Assembly (NCBI GenBank): GCA_003517725.1
Contig: DOZZ01000248.1
Location: 1-23,845 of the forward strand
Length of the DNA: 23,845 nt
Reading direction: 5' to 3'
Source: Bryobacterales bacterium
GTDB lineage: Bacteria > Acidobacteriota > Terriglobia > Bryobacterales > Bryobacteraceae
Part shown: in pieces, positions 1-10,101 of the stretch
Layout of the letters: every line of letters starts with the position of its first letter
Position numbering within the stretch: position 1 is the first letter of the stretch
Notes under the pieces: generated by a model
Databases searched by the model: none
Told to the model about the DNA's origin: nothing
What the model saw: the letters and a program-made list of their open reading frames with translations, nothing else
Program-made: the position numbers and the translations under genes

Positions 1-858
1 GTGCGTGTGCGCGAGATGACCGCGTGGGTGCGCAAGACCAAGGGCTCGGAAGGCATCATCCCGCGCTGGGATGGCGCGCGCATGCCGCTTTCAAGCGAGC
101 TGGCCGATGCCGTGCGCGTGCGGCTGGAGCAGGCGCGGCGCGGCATTTTTGAAGGGCTTGAGATGCAGTCGGTGCGGCCCGTGCTGGAGACCCAGATGGA
201 AATTTCAACGATCCCGGGGATGGATGAGTTTCTGATCGAGCGGGTCAGCACCAGGGAAGGCCGGCATCTTTTCTTTTTTCCATTCGAAGGGCGCCTGGTG
301 CATGAGGGGCTGGCGGCCTTGCTCGCCTGGCGCATCTCGCGGCTGCAGCCGATCACGTTCTCGATGTCGATGAACGACTACGGCTTCGAACTGCTGGCGC
401 CGGAGCATGCGCCGGTAGAGGCGGCGATCGAGGCCGGTCTGTTCTCCCCTCGCGAACTGGGGACGCATATTCCCGAGAGCCTGAATGCGGCCGAGATGGC
501 CCGGCGCCAGTTTCGCGAAATTGCACGCGTGGCCGGGCTGACGTTCACCGGCTATCCGGGGCAGAATAAAAGCGTGCGGCAGATTCAGGCATCGAGCGGT
601 CTGCTGTTCGACGTCTTCATGCGCTACGACCGCGACAATCTGCTGCTGGACCAAGCCCACCGCGAGGTGCTGGAGCGCCAACTGGAGCGCAGCCGCCTGG
701 GCCACACGCTCGAACGTCTGTCGCGCAGCCGCATCCTGTTGCGAGATCTGCGGCGTCCCTCACCGCTGTCATTTCCGCTGTTGGTGGATCGCACGCGCAA
801 CCGCGTCAGCTCGGAAAAACTGGCGGATCGCGTGCGCCGCATGCGGGTAGCGCGCTGA
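1..858 (+). CDS. Ligase-associated DEXH-box (Lhr-like) helicase, C-terminal part (5' truncated)
   Basis: This is the C-terminal 285 residues of a large helicase whose ATPase domains lie before the window. Visible family marks are a PRWDGARMPLS segment near residue 22 and a FFFPFEGRLVHEGLAALLAWR segment around residue 91 (in part). A basic tail ends in VRRMRVAR. These resemble the C-terminal domain of the DEXH helicase that accompanies an ATP-dependent DNA ligase, a nuclease and PdeM in a putative DNA-damage-response operon. The pdeM gene starts 8 bases downstream on the same strand, which strongly supports the call. In this family the helicase is thought to unwind damaged DNA using ATP, but its substrate is not well defined. 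The true start is off the window; the first base in view is already in frame. The ligase and exonuclease genes, if present, should lie upstream. Confidence 0.85.
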   Translation: MRVREMTAWVRKTKGSEGIIPRWDGARMPLSSELADAVRVRLEQARRGIFEGLEMQSVRPVLETQMEISTIPGMDEFLIERVSTREGRHLFFFPFEGRLVHEGLAALLAWRISRLQPITFSMSMNDYGFELLAPEHAPVEAAIEAGLFSPRELGTHIPESLNAAEMARRQFREIARVAGLTFTGYPGQNKSVRQIQASSGLLFDVFMRYDRDNLLLDQAHREVLERQLERSRLGHTLERLSRSRILLRDLRRPSPLSFPLLVDRTRNRVSSEKLADRVRRMRVAR

Positions 859-866
859 GTCCGAGC

Positions 867-1526
867 TTGAGCGGCGACCTGACCGTGGAGTTGGCTGGCG
901 AGACGCTGTGCCTGCTGCCGGAGCGTGCCGTGCATTGGCGCTCCACGCTGCTGATCGCCGATACGCATTGGGGCAAGGCCGCGACGCTGCGCGCGAATGC
1001 CGTGCCGGTGCCGCACGGAACCACGGCGGAAGATTTGGCGCGGCTGAGCTCCGCACTGGCCCGCACCGGGGCCGAGCGGCTGGTGATTTTGGGCGACGTG
1101 ATCCATGCCCGGCAGGGGCGCTCGCCCGCGACGTTGGGCACGCTGGCGCGCTGGCGCGAGCGGCATCCGGGGATCGCGATTCTGCTGGTGCGCGGCAATC
1201 ACGACCAGCGCGCCGGCGATCCGCCAGAGGAGCTCGGCATACGCTGCGTGGACGCGCCGTTCGCGGAGCCGCCGTTTGTCTACCGCCACTTTCCGCACGA
1301 GTCGCGCGAGGGCTATGTGCTGTCGGGGCACATCCATCCGGCGATTAAGCTCTACGGCGGCGGCTTACAGAGAGCGACACTACCGTGTTTTTATTTTGGA
1401 CGGCGTGTGGGCATTTTGCCGGCTTTTGGCGGATTTACTGGGATGGGGCGGATACATCCGGGACCGGAGGATCGGGTCTACGCCATCGCCGGCGATGAAG
1501 TGATCGGCGTATCGAATTCAGATTAA
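867..1526 (+). CDS. pdeM: Ligase-associated DNA damage response endonuclease PdeM (calcineurin-like phosphoesterase)
   Basis: A 219-residue metallophosphoesterase with the full metal-binding set: ADTHWGK (D32, H34), GDVIHAR (G76-D77), GNHDQ (N111, H112) and SGHIHP (H155, H157). In this fold these residues hold a dinuclear metal centre that hydrolyses phosphodiester bonds. The PdeM family is found beside the ligase-associated helicase and is predicted to act as a nuclease in DNA repair. The start is a TTG eight bases after the helicase stop. It puts the family's GETLxLLPERA segment near residue 11, as expected, although only a weak GAG lies upstream, so translation is probably coupled to the helicase. 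The 3' end converges on pyruvate kinase with a 14-base gap and no visible terminator. Confidence 0.87.
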   Translation: MSGDLTVELAGETLCLLPERAVHWRSTLLIADTHWGKAATLRANAVPVPHGTTAEDLARLSSALARTGAERLVILGDVIHARQGRSPATLGTLARWRERHPGIAILLVRGNHDQRAGDPPEELGIRCVDAPFAEPPFVYRHFPHESREGYVLSGHIHPAIKLYGGGLQRATLPCFYFGRRVGILPAFGGFTGMGRIHPGPEDRVYAIAGDEVIGVSNSD

Positions 1527-1540
1527 TTGACGTTCGCCGC

Positions 1541-2965
<1,425 letters not shown>

Positions 2966-3010
2966 TTCGGGTCTGGACTGCCGGCGCGTTACCATGACCA
3001 TTCTGCCATC

Positions 3011-3841
3011 ATGGATCTCTTCGAAGCCATCATCCTCGCCATCATTCAAGGCGTCACCGAGTTTTTGCCCGTCAGCAGCTCCGCGCATCTGAACCTGGCG
3101 CCGTATCTGTTTCGCTGGCCCGACCCTGGTCTGACCTTCGACATCGCGCTGCATTTCGGAACCCTGATCGCGATCCTGATCTACTTCTATAAGGATTGGG
3201 TGCAGATTGTCGGGCAGGCCTTCGGGCTACGCGCTGGCAGCGATGAAGAACTGCGCCGCAACCGGAACCTGTTCTGGCTGCTGGTGATCGGGACCATTCC
3301 GGGCGGCATCGCCGGGCTGCTGCTCGAAAAATATGCGGAGACCACGCTGCGCAGCCCGGTGCTGACCGGCGCCATGCTGATCCTCTTCGGCTTGATCATG
3401 TGGCTGGCAGAGCGCCTGGGCTCGAAGCAGCGCGACATCGCGAGCGTAAATTTCCGCGACGCCCTGGTGGTCGGCTGCAGCCAGGCGCTCGCCATCGTGC
3501 CCGGCGTTTCGCGCAGCGGCTCCACCATCTCGGCCGCCATGCTGATGGGCCTCGACCGCCTGGCCGCGGCGCGCTTTTCCTTCCTGCTGTCGACGCCCAT
3601 CATCGCCGGCGCGGCGCTCTCGGCGGCGCATAAACTGCACCAGAGCGGGGGCGTCCCGCCCGGCATGAAAATGCCGATGATCGTGGGCGTGGCGGTCAGC
3701 GCGCTGGTGGGCGCCGGCGTGATTGCGCTGTTCCTGAATTTCCTGCGCCGCCGCACTTTGATGCCGTTTGTGGCGTATCGCGTAATTTTTGGCATAATAG
3801 TAATCGCTCTGGCTCTCTTCCGCGCTAGCCACGCGGGATGA
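3011..3841 (+). CDS. uppP: Undecaprenyl-diphosphatase (bacitracin resistance protein family)
   Basis: Integral membrane phosphatase of 276 residues that converts undecaprenyl diphosphate to the monophosphate. This recycles the lipid carrier used for peptidoglycan and other envelope polymers. The two family signatures are present: QGVTEFLPVSSSAH (13-26, with E17 and H26) and PGVSRSGST (164-172, with R168). Several hydrophobic helices alternate with short loops, as in the family. A longer open frame extends upstream, but that part is antisense to pyruvate kinase and has no family similarity. The ATG giving MDLFEAIILAIIQG is the expected N-terminus. The stop overlaps the ftsK start as ATGA, so the two genes are probably translationally coupled. 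Confidence 0.95.
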   Translation: MDLFEAIILAIIQGVTEFLPVSSSAHLNLAPYLFRWPDPGLTFDIALHFGTLIAILIYFYKDWVQIVGQAFGLRAGSDEELRRNRNLFWLLVIGTIPGGIAGLLLEKYAETTLRSPVLTGAMLILFGLIMWLAERLGSKQRDIASVNFRDALVVGCSQALAIVPGVSRSGSTISAAMLMGLDRLAAARFSFLLSTPIIAGAALSAAHKLHQSGGVPPGMKMPMIVGVAVSALVGAGVIALFLNFLRRRTLMPFVAYRVIFGIIVIALALFRASHAG

Positions 3842-6297
3842 AGCTTTTCACACCGACTCGCTCAAAACGCCTGAATGAGGTGGTAGGACTGGTGTTTCTT
3901 GCCTGCGCCCTGCTGCTTCTGATCAGCCTGAGTTCCTACCATTTCGCCGATCGCAGTTGGAATACCGCGACCGCCGTGGCCAAGCCGCTGAACTTGGCAG
4001 GCCCGCTGGGCAGCTACGTGGCCGACCTTTTTCTGCAAATGTTCGGTGCCGCCGCCTTCCTTTTTCCCATATTTGCGATGATCCTGGCCTGGCGCTGGGT
4101 GATGTCCGAGGCGGTCGAGACACCCATCGTGCGCGTGGTGGGCGCAATTTTATTCCTCACCTCAGCCTGCGCCGGCGTTTCGATGATGCCACGCTGGCAC
4201 CTGTTCAACGGCTTGATTCCCCTGGGCGGTGTGTACGGCTTGCTCGCGGCCGGCGTGCTGTTAGATGCCCTGAACGCCACCGGCGCGTCGATCGTCATCG
4301 TCACGGCGCTGATCGTATCGGCGTATCTGTTGTCGTCCTTCTCGCTGGATCACGTGACGCAGGCGGCCCGCGCCCTGGCTGCTCCCTTCCGCGCCATCGC
4401 CGCCGCTTTCCGAGGCTGGCGCGAACGCAGCCGCGAGCGTAGCCGGCAGCGCGCGCAGGAGCGGGCCGAGCGCCGCCGTCTCCAACGCGAAGCCAAAGTT
4501 GCAGCGGAACCGCAGGTCGAAATGCAAGCGCTGGCCGACGAACCCGTGGCGGATTCGCTCTTCAGCCAGGAAAAGCCTGCGGCCGCCGAGCGCATTCCGC
4601 CGGCCAAGCCCTCGCGCCGTCGCGCCTCCCCGGTAGCTGAAGAAGTCCCGATTCACGAAATACCCATTGAACCGCTGCCCGAAGCTGTCCCGGCTTTCTC
4701 GAATGAGATCCCGATCCGGCCTATTGAAGACTTGGCTCCGTGGGAAACCAGCCCGGCTGCATCAATGCCGCAGGGTAAGGTGCTGCCGTTTGTCTCGGAA
4801 GCGCGCGTTCCGACGCAGTTCCGTCTGCCTTCGACTGAGCTGTTGAACCCGCCGCAAGCGCGCTCGGCCTATGACGAGCAGGAGCTGAAGAACACCGCCG
4901 CCGCCATCAAGTCGAAGTTCGAAGAGTTCAACGTGCTCGGCTCCGTGGTGCAGATCAACCCCGGCCCCGTGGTCACCACGTTCGAGTTCAAGCCCGAGGC
5001 CGGTATCAAGTACAGCCGCATCACTACGCTGACCGAAGACTTGTGCCTCGGCCTGCAAGCCGAATCCATCCTGATCGAGCGCATCCCGGGCAAACCCACG
5101 GTGGGCATCGAGGTGCCCAACGTCAACCGCGAAGTGATCAGCCTGCGCCAGATGATCGAGAGCGACGAATTCACGCAGTCGCGCTCGAACCTGACCATTT
5201 CGCTCGGCAAAGATATCAACGGCCGCATCAAAGTAGCGCCGCTTGAAACCATGCCGCACGTGCTGATCGCGGGCTCCACGGGCTCGGGCAAATCGGTCAT
5301 GATCAACTCGCTGGTGATGTCGATTCTCTACAAATCGACGCCGGACGAAGTGCGCATGATCATGATCGACCCGAAGCGCGTGGAACTCGGCATGTACGAA
5401 GGCATTCCGCACCTGCTGACGCCGGTGATCACGGATCCGCGCAAGGCCACTTACGCCCTGAAGAACGCCGTGCTCGAAATGGAGCGCCGCCTGCGGCTGC
5501 TGGCCGAACATGGCGCGCGCAACATCGACCAGTTCAACAAGAAGATCCGCAAGCTGCAGGAAGAGCCGCGCTCGCTGTTCGCCGAAGAGGAACCGGTGAA
5601 TGAAGAGCTGAAGCCGCTGCCCTACATCCTGATTCTGATCGACGAGTTGGCCGACCTGATGATTCTGGAAGGCCGCAACGTGGAAGAATCGGTCACGCGC
5701 CTGGCCCAAATGGCGCGCGCCGTGGGCATGCACCTGGTGCTCGCGACGCAGCGCCCCAGCGTCGACGTGATTACCGGATTGATCAAAGCCAACTTCCCCG
5801 CCCGCATCAGCTTCCGCGTGGCCACGCGCGTCGATTCGCGCACCATTCTGGACGTGATGGGCGCGGAACACCTGCTGGGCAAGGGCGACATGCTGTTCCT
5901 GCCGCCGGGCTCCTCGCGCCTGACGCGGGTTCACGGCGCATTCGTCACCGAGACCGAGATCAACGGGGTGGTGGACTTCTGGAAGGCGCAGGCCGTGCCG
6001 GACTACGACCAGTCGTTCCTGATGGCGCCGCCAACGGACGACGGCGAGCCCGAACCCGAAGAGCCGTCAGGCGATCAGGACCCGATGTACGAAGAGGCCC
6101 TTCGCGTCGTGATGGAGATGGGCAAGGCGTCCACCTCCACGCTGCAACGCAGGCTGCGCCTAGGGTATGGCCGCGCCGCGCGCATTCTCGACATGATGCA
6201 TAAGGACGGCATCATCGGGCCGCCCGACGGCAGCAAACCGCGCGAAGTGCTGAAGCGCCCCGACTGGCTGCGCGAAGTCGACCGGCAGGAAGTCTAA
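3838..6297 (+). CDS. ftsK: DNA translocase FtsK/SpoIIIE
   Basis: Septal DNA pump of 819 residues that clears chromosome termini from the division plane. The N-terminus has four to five membrane segments (about 17-165). An Arg/Ala/Pro/Glu-rich linker follows to about 330, shorter than in E. coli. The motor has Walker A GSTGSGKS (479-486), MIMIDPKRVEL, and Walker B ILILIDELADL with D602-E603. The C-terminal gamma winged helix lies at about 745-810. In it the segment GYGRAARILDMM replaces the E. coli GYNRAARIIE. The KOPS-contacting Asn is Gly778 and the Glu is Asp785, while Arg782 is kept. The ATG overlaps the uppP stop by four bases. The stop codon overlaps that of the convergent larA gene. Confidence 0.96.
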   Translation: MKLFTPTRSKRLNEVVGLVFLACALLLLISLSSYHFADRSWNTATAVAKPLNLAGPLGSYVADLFLQMFGAAAFLFPIFAMILAWRWVMSEAVETPIVRVVGAILFLTSACAGVSMMPRWHLFNGLIPLGGVYGLLAAGVLLDALNATGASIVIVTALIVSAYLLSSFSLDHVTQAARALAAPFRAIAAAFRGWRERSRERSRQRAQERAERRRLQREAKVAAEPQVEMQALADEPVADSLFSQEKPAAAERIPPAKPSRRRASPVAEEVPIHEIPIEPLPEAVPAFSNEIPIRPIEDLAPWETSPAASMPQGKVLPFVSEARVPTQFRLPSTELLNPPQARSAYDEQELKNTAAAIKSKFEEFNVLGSVVQINPGPVVTTFEFKPEAGIKYSRITTLTEDLCLGLQAESILIERIPGKPTVGIEVPNVNREVISLRQMIESDEFTQSRSNLTISLGKDINGRIKVAPLETMPHVLIAGSTGSGKSVMINSLVMSILYKSTPDEVRMIMIDPKRVELGMYEGIPHLLTPVITDPRKATYALKNAVLEMERRLRLLAEHGARNIDQFNKKIRKLQEEPRSLFAEEEPVNEELKPLPYILILIDELADLMILEGRNVEESVTRLAQMARAVGMHLVLATQRPSVDVITGLIKANFPARISFRVATRVDSRTILDVMGAEHLLGKGDMLFLPPGSSRLTRVHGAFVTETEINGVVDFWKAQAVPDYDQSFLMAPPTDDGEPEPEEPSGDQDPMYEEALRVVMEMGKASTSTLQRRLRLGYGRAARILDMMHKDGIIGPPDGSKPREVLKRPDWLREVDRQEV

Positions 6298-7601
6298 GCC
6301 AGTGTAAGCTCCGGCGCTCGCGCCAGCACGTACGGGCCTTCCGGAATCACCGCCACGCGCGCGCTGGCAGGCAGGCTCGCCAGCAGCGCGGCAACTGCCT
6401 CCCGCGCCGAATCAAACGCCGGTCCCCACAACTTTTCGCGCAACTCCGCGGGCAGCCCCGGCACATAGAACAGCAGCCGTTTCTGGCGGCTCACCAGCGC
6501 CAGTTTTTCAAGCTGCCACTGGTCCACCGTGACGGGCGCGTGCTCCACGCCATCGAGAAATTCCCGGCCCGAAGCGAAGCGTGTCATCATCGCGGCGAAT
6601 TCCGGCGCGCCCGCGCCTTCCGTACACTCGGCCAGCAGCAGGATGGTCCCGCCCGGCTTCACAATGTGCGAAGCCGCCGTGACGCCCTTGACGGCCTGAT
6701 AAAACGTCAGGTCCAGAGGATAGCCGGCCGACGTCGTGATCACGGCGTCCACCGGCTCTTCCAGCGTTTCGAGCATCACGCGCGACACGAACTGCATCCC
6801 GCACGCGTGCGCCTGTTCCGGATGGCCCGCGAAGACTTGCGCGATCGGCCGAACTCCCTGATGTGTCCCCGGCTTGCCCTGCCCCAGCGCGACGTCCACC
6901 AGAAAATCGTGCCGGGCCATGCGCGCGATCTCCAACAGCTCGGCGTGCAGCGGATTGTCTTCCACCGACCCTTCGAAGGTGCGCGAATCCCGCATGAAGC
7001 GCGGGCTGTGCAGCACTTTGATGGTCTCCTGCGCGGCTAGGCCCGGCGCGATCAACTTGCGTCCGCCCGAAAAGCCCAGCATCAGGTGCGGCTCAATAAA
7101 CCCGAGCGTGATGTGCAGATCGGCCGCGACGAAGCGCTCGTCCACATACACCGGCGTGCCGGAACGCGTGGCCCCCAGATGCCGGTGCTCGCTCAAGTTT
7201 TTCGCGAAATGGTTTTCGACGCGATAGCCGGCGGCGATGTCGGGTCCCACGATCTCCAGAATCTCGGCTTCGGTGGCCGGCCGGTGCAGGCCCGTGGCGA
7301 TCAGAATCACGATGTTTTCGCGCGCGGTCCCGGCGGCTTCCAGACGCTTCAGAATCGGCGGCAGCACCAGGCGATTAGGCGCGGGCCGGGTAATGTCGCA
7401 AACCGAAATGGCCGCGCTATGCTTGCCGCGCGCCAACTCCTCCAGCGGCGGCGTGCCGACCGGATGATCCAGTGCGGCCTCAATGGCGGCCGCTGCGTCG
7501 GCCAAAGGCGCGGCGGCGCGGGCGTCTAAAACGCGATAATGGGGTCCGTCGGGAAGCTCCAGCGGCATCCCGTTTTTGCCGAAGGCGAAGTCTACGTGCA
7601 T
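6294..7601 (-). CDS. larA: Nickel-dependent lactate racemase family protein (LarA, DUF2088)
   Basis: A 435-residue LarA-family protein. In Lactiplantibacillus LarA a nickel-pincer nucleotide is bound to Lys184, with His200 on the metal and Asp72, Arg75, His108 and His174 around the substrate. All have equivalents here, offset by two or three: D69 and R72 in CDITRP, H106 in ATGLHRP, H172 in IEPH, K182 in FSGGRK and H198 in VLHSP. It is therefore probably an active racemase or epimerase of a 2-hydroxy acid. The family includes enzymes for substrates other than lactate, so the substrate is open. No larB, larC or larE cofactor genes are in the window. The ATG at 7601 lies in a 78-base divergent gap shared with rpmH. 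Its stop overlaps the ftsK stop. Confidence 0.85.
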   Translation of the reverse strand: MHVDFAFGKNGMPLELPDGPHYRVLDARAAAPLADAAAAIEAALDHPVGTPPLEELARGKHSAAISVCDITRPAPNRLVLPPILKRLEAAGTARENIVILIATGLHRPATEAEILEIVGPDIAAGYRVENHFAKNLSEHRHLGATRSGTPVYVDERFVAADLHITLGFIEPHLMLGFSGGRKLIAPGLAAQETIKVLHSPRFMRDSRTFEGSVEDNPLHAELLEIARMARHDFLVDVALGQGKPGTHQGVRPIAQVFAGHPEQAHACGMQFVSRVMLETLEEPVDAVITTSAGYPLDLTFYQAVKGVTAASHIVKPGGTILLLAECTEGAGAPEFAAMMTRFASGREFLDGVEHAPVTVDQWQLEKLALVSRQKRLLFYVPGLPAELREKLWGPAFDSAREAVAALLASLPASARVAVIPEGPYVLARAPELTLA

Positions 7602-7666
7602 AGGGGCAACCTACCACATGGCGCGCTGCGCGATAGCGGCGCGTGTCTCGTATGTAGTAGACTGAT

Positions 7667-7670
7667 AAGG
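7667..7670 (+). promoter_or_regulatory. Ribosome binding site of rpmH
   Basis: AAGG lies nine bases before the rpmH ATG and is the only clear Shine-Dalgarno in the 78-base larA-rpmH gap. A TAGACT at 7658-7663 could be a weak -10 element, but no convincing -35 accompanies it. Confidence 0.5.
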
Positions 7671-7679
7671 TTAAACTAA

Positions 7680-7829
7680 ATGCCGAAACGTACTTTTCAG
7701 CCGAACAACCGGCGCCGCGCCAAGACCCACGGATTTCTGACCCGGATGAAGACCGCCGATGGCCGTGCCGTTATCTCCCGCCGCCGCGCCCGTGGCCGCC
7801 ACAAACTTACTGTCAGCTCCGAAAGGTAA
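7680..7829 (+). CDS. rpmH: 50S ribosomal protein L34
   Basis: A 49-residue, strongly basic protein starting [19 protein letters not shown] and continuing [20 protein letters not shown]. This is the canonical L34 sequence almost throughout. L34 is a small component of the large ribosomal subunit. It heads a same-strand run rpmH-rnpA-yidD-yidC-khpB, the widely conserved order, though dnaA is not on its upstream side here. The rnpA reading frame begins inside this gene, so its last 24 codons are also read in a second frame. Confidence 0.97.
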   Translation: MPKRTFQPNNRRRAKTHGFLTRMKTADGRAVISRRRARGRHKLTVSSER

Positions 7830-8190
7830 GCGCATCGCAGGCTTTCCTAAAGGTGTCCGGCTCTTACGATCGCGTGATTTCCGAAGAGTGTACGATGGCG
7901 GCTTCCGCCACGCGGGGCCGTTCTTTGCGGCCTTTTGCCTTCGCACCGACGTGCCCGGTCCCCGCATCGGTTTCACCACGCCCCGCGCGCTCGGTTGCGC
8001 GGTGGTCCGTAACCGCGTCAAGCGCCGGCTTCGGGAAGCGGTGCGCGCACGCCTCGATCAACTGAGCCCTGAGTGGTCTATCGTCATCAATCCGCGCCGG
8101 GCGGCGCTGCAGTGCGCCTTCCCCGATCTGGAGCGCGAAGTCGCCCGCCTCTTCGAGCGTTGTTGCGCCGCGGGACCCGCGCGGGCGTGA
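7759..8190 (+). CDS. rnpA: Ribonuclease P protein component
   Basis: Protein subunit of RNase P, which helps the RNA subunit trim the 5' leader of pre-tRNAs. The core begins near residue 29 ([17 protein letters not shown]). The hallmark RNA-binding motif [10 protein letters not shown] is at 84-93. The only usable in-frame starts are ATG 7759, GTG 7765, GTG 7792 and possibly CTG 7810; all lie inside rpmH. Between the rpmH stop (7829) and the conserved core there is no ATG, GTG or TTG in frame. The gene must therefore overlap rpmH by up to 71 bases and carry an N-terminal extension of up to about 28 residues. ATG 7759 is used here, but its ribosome binding site is weak. The stop overlaps the yidD GTG as GTGA. 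Confidence 0.93.
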   Translation: MAVPLSPAAAPVAATNLLSAPKGKRIAGFPKGVRLLRSRDFRRVYDGGFRHAGPFFAAFCLRTDVPGPRIGFTTPRALGCAVVRNRVKRRLREAVRARLDQLSPEWSIVINPRRAALQCAFPDLEREVARLFERCCAAGPARA

Positions 8191-8402
8191 CCGCCGCGCT
8201 GCGTTTCTACCGCGCCTGGCTGTCGCCTCTGCTGCCGTCGGCCTGCCGTTTTCACCCCACCTGTTCTGAATATATGTTGCACGCGGTCGAGCGCCAGGGC
8301 ACACTGCGCGGCGTATGGCTCGGCCTGAAACGCCTGGCCCGCTGCCATCCCTTTTGCGAAGGCGGCTTCGACCCCGTTCCGAAACCCAAATTTCATGAAT
8401 GA
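8187..8402 (+). CDS. yidD: Membrane protein insertion efficiency factor YidD
   Basis: A 71-residue protein with the YidD signature [10 protein letters not shown] followed by [20 protein letters not shown]. The family is a small membrane-associated factor encoded between rnpA and yidC and thought to assist YidC-dependent insertion. The GTG at 8187 overlaps the rnpA TGA and puts the FYRAWLSPL segment at the expected N-terminal position. A longer frame reaching back to 8073 would lie inside rnpA and adds only low-complexity basic sequence. The stop overlaps the yidC start by eight bases, so coupling through the operon is likely. Confidence 0.92.
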   Translation: MTAALRFYRAWLSPLLPSACRFHPTCSEYMLHAVERQGTLRGVWLGLKRLARCHPFCEGGFDPVPKPKFHE

Positions 8403-10098
8403 TCCGATCAAACCGCCCGGCAAGAACGAAGATCCCATGCTCCAGTGGCGCATGCTGCTGGCCTTCGCGCTGATGGGCGTGGTGCTCTTCGCCACCCCCT
8501 ATTTCTTCAAGTCGATCGCCCCGCCCAAGCCGGCCAACACCGAAGCCAATCGCAAAGCCGCGCCCGCCGCTGCTCAAAAGGCTGAGACCGCCAGGCCCAT
8601 CGAGGCCGCGCCCGCGCCTCCAGCCGACGCCAGCATGCTGGCCGCGCACGACGAACAGTCCCTCACCATCGAGACCGATCTTTACCGCATCGAGTTTTCG
8701 AACCGCGGGGGCGTGGTGCGCAGTTGGACCCTAAAGAAATACACGAATGACAAGGGCCATCCGCTCGAACTAGTGAATCCCCTGGCGGCCGCCAAAACCG
8801 GCTACCCACTCTCGTATCAGTTCCGGCAAACGGTTCCGGTGGATCTGAACCAGACGCTGTTTGTGGCCACGCGCGACGGCGACTCCGTCACCTTCGAGTT
8901 CCACAATGCCAAAGTCGCGGCGCGCAAGACTTTCAAGTTCCAGCCCAATAGCTATCTCGCCGAAGTCAGCAGCGATCTGACCGTCGACGGCGCGCCCACG
9001 CCTCACATGCTGGCCTGGCGCGGCGGCTTCGGCGACCTGGCCGTGAACAACCCCGCCGGCCAGGCTTCGGCCATCCACTTCGATTTGAGCGACCAGAAGC
9101 TGGTCAAAGCCAACGCCAAGAGCGCCAAAAACGGACCCGTCAACACCGATGGCTCGTATTCGTTCGCCGGCCTGGAAGACCAATACTTCGCCCTCGCCTT
9201 TCTGCCCTCGGGCAATGGCACCGTCTGGACCACCACCTTCAACGATGCCGTCGCCACGCCCTACGACAAGTCGGAGCAGGCCTTCGTCGGCGCGGCCGTG
9301 GGCGGGCAGGCCAACAACCGCTTCCAGCTTTTCGTGGGTCCCAAAGATATCGACCTGCTGAAGCGCATCAACCCCAAGCTCGAACAGATTGTGGACTTCG
9401 GCTGGTTCGCCATTCTGGCCAAGCCGCTCTACCTGGTGGTGCACTGGCTCAACGACAACTGGATTCACAACTACGGCTGGTCCATCGTCCTCACCACCGT
9501 CGTCATCAACCTGCTGTTGCTGCCGCTGCGCATGACCAACATGAAGTCGATGAAAAAGATGCAGGCGCTGCAGCCGCACTTGACGGTCATCAACGATAAG
9601 TACAAGGGGCTGGGCTTCAAGGATCCTCAGATGTCGAAGAAAAATGAGGAGACCATGGCGCTCTATAAGGAGCATGGCGTCAACCCCATGGGGGGCTGCC
9701 TGCCGCTGCTGGTGCAGATGCCTTTCCTGTTCGCGTTCTACAAAGTGCTGTCGATCTCGATTGCGCTGCGGCATGCCTCCTGGCTATGGGTCACGGATCT
9801 GTCGCAGGCCGAACATCTGGCCATTCACGTCCTGCCGGTGCTGATGGTGCTGACCGGACTCCTGATGCAGCGCATGACGCCCATGACCGGCGGCGACCCG
9901 TCGCAGCAGAAAATGATGCAGTTCATGCCGCTGATGATGGCCTTCTTCTTCTACTCGCAGTCGGCGGGGCTGGTGTTATACTGGCTCACTGGCAACGTGG
10001 TAGGCATTGCGCAACAGTGGTTTTTCAATAAGACGCTCTCGCCGGTTGTGGTCCCTGCTCCGCCTCGCGTGCCAGTCAAAAAAGGCGGAAAAAGGTAG
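8395..10098 (+). CDS. yidC: Membrane protein insertase YidC
   Basis: Inner-membrane insertase of 567 residues that places membrane proteins with or without SecYEG. One N-terminal membrane helix lies at about 19-40, followed by an Ala/Pro/Lys-rich linker. A large periplasmic beta domain (about 75-340) marks the Gram-negative type. The conserved five-helix core comes next. [15 protein letters not shown] carries the groove arginine R379, equivalent to E. coli R366. [21 protein letters not shown] and the late [14 protein letters not shown] helix (each in part) are also present. A basic tail (KKGGKR) ends the protein. The ATG at 8395 overlaps yidD, and khpB follows after three bases. Confidence 0.96.
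   Translation: MNDPIKPPGKNEDPMLQWRMLLAFALMGVVLFATPYFFKSIAPPKPANTEANRKAAPAAAQKAETARPIEAAPAPPADASMLAAHDEQSLTIETDLYRIEFSNRGGVVRSWTLKKYTNDKGHPLELVNPLAAAKTGYPLSYQFRQTVPVDLNQTLFVATRDGDSVTFEFHNAKVAARKTFKFQPNSYLAEVSSDLTVDGAPTPHMLAWRGGFGDLAVNNPAGQASAIHFDLSDQKLVKANAKSAKNGPVNTDGSYSFAGLEDQYFALAFLPSGNGTVWTTTFNDAVATPYDKSEQAFVGAAVGGQANNRFQLFVGPKDIDLLKRINPKLEQIVDFGWFAILAKPLYLVVHWLNDNWIHNYGWSIVLTTVVINLLLLPLRMTNMKSMKKMQALQPHLTVINDKYKGLGFKDPQMSKKNEETMALYKEHGVNPMGGCLPLLVQMPFLFAFYKVLSISIALRHASWLWVTDLSQAEHLAIHVLPVLMVLTGLLMQRMTPMTGGDPSQQKMMQFMPLMMAFFFYSQSAGLVLYWLTGNVVGIAQQWFFNKTLSPVVVPAPPRVPVKKGGKR
10089..10095 (+). promoter_or_regulatory. Ribosome binding site fixing the khpB GTG start
   Basis: AAAAAGG, inside the last yidC codons, lies six bases before the GTG at 10102. 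No ATG with a comparable site is near, so it supports GTG as the khpB start. Confidence 0.6.
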
Positions 10099-10101
10099 AC
10101 C

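Noticed and set aside
4762..5934. A 390-codon open frame antisense to ftsK
   Set aside because: It encodes a His/Arg/Gln-rich sequence with no recognisable family and lies wholly opposite the conserved FtsK motor. Such frames are a by-product of high GC at third positions.
7602..7679. Chromosome origin next to rpmH
   Set aside because: I see no DnaA boxes of the TTATCCACA type and no dnaA gene. The gap is only 78 bases and its other neighbour is larA.
8770..9774. A 334-codon open frame antisense to yidC
   Set aside because: It has no family resemblance and an odd composition, and the plus strand is unmistakably YidC.
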